Shown piece after piece: positions 64,000-64,000 of a stretch of 64,000 bases of DNA (the first letter of the stretch is position 1; each line of letters starts with the position of its first letter). The position numbers and the translations under genes were made by a program. Below the pieces are notes generated by a model that was not told where the DNA came from, made no database searches, and saw nothing but the letters and a program-made list of their open reading frames with translations. The stretch covers positions 1,240,001-1,304,000 of the forward strand of contig JAWMQO010000001.1 in NCBI GenBank assembly GCA_033283325.1. Reading direction: 5' to 3'. This DNA comes from Mangrovimicrobium sp033283325. Its GTDB lineage: Bacteria > Pseudomonadota > Gammaproteobacteria > Pseudomonadales > Halieaceae.

Positions 64000-64000
64000 G

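Overview
The window reads as chromosomal DNA of a GC-rich marine-type gammaproteobacterium. The gene order tRNA-Leu, tig, clpP, clpX, lon, hupB, ppiD and the block dnaQ, rnhA, methyltransferase, gloB, mltD are classic gammaproteobacterial arrangements. The mix of AddAB-like repair proteins, a two-gene CysI/DUF934 sulfite reductase unit, a TonB receptor beside acyl-CoA genes and an electron-transfer-flavoprotein hub would fit a Halieaceae/Cellvibrionales-like oligotroph. That placement is inference; no 16S rRNA gene is present.

Layout. 1-8139: a locus of two very large exported proteins (a toroid/beta-propeller/macroglobulin-like protein cut by the left edge, and a transglutaminase-fold protein whose catalytic Cys is replaced) plus a small Cys-rich downstream gene. 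Base composition drops sharply inside the second gene. 8264-11567: a YdeP-type molybdopterin oxidoreductase and an exported HAD phosphatase. 12097-19402: a TonB receptor, an MDR alcohol dehydrogenase, and an opposite-strand operon (enoyl-CoA hydratase, YciI, CitE-like lyase, acyl-CoA synthetase) that looks like an acyl-CoA catabolic island. 19593-25672: an outer-membrane barrel, a DUF3313 lipoprotein, a LysR regulator divergent from an acyl-CoA dehydrogenase, a small caspase-clan-like protein and an FHA protein. 25751-32890: sohB, nhaB, dnaQ, rnhA, methyltransferase, gloB, mltD. 32898-41508: a CobB-type deacylase, the AddA/AddB-like pair, DAHP synthase, nfuA. 41718-49310: metH, DUF2970, a 40-residue membrane protein, sulfite reductase plus DUF934, a Kef-type antiporter. 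49402-53006: etfA and etfB divergent from etfD (ETF:ubiquinone oxidoreductase). 53105-56725: DUF1285, serA, ppiD. 56909-63574: hupB, lon, clpX, clpP, tig, tRNA-Leu(UAG). The last 170 bases look like a structured RNA ending in an intrinsic terminator.

Functional threads. Electrons from acyl-CoA dehydrogenases (one at 22518) would pass through EtfAB to EtfD and the quinone pool, so the lipid or acyl-CoA genes and the etf genes fit one metabolism. NfuA, CysI and MetH belong to sulfur, Fe-S and methionine supply. The proteostasis block (tig, clpP, clpX, lon, ppiD, hupB) carries a recognisable heat-shock promoter before lon. The least understood parts are the left 8 kb locus, the 139-residue caspase-clan-like protein at 23925 and the candidate RNA at the right edge.
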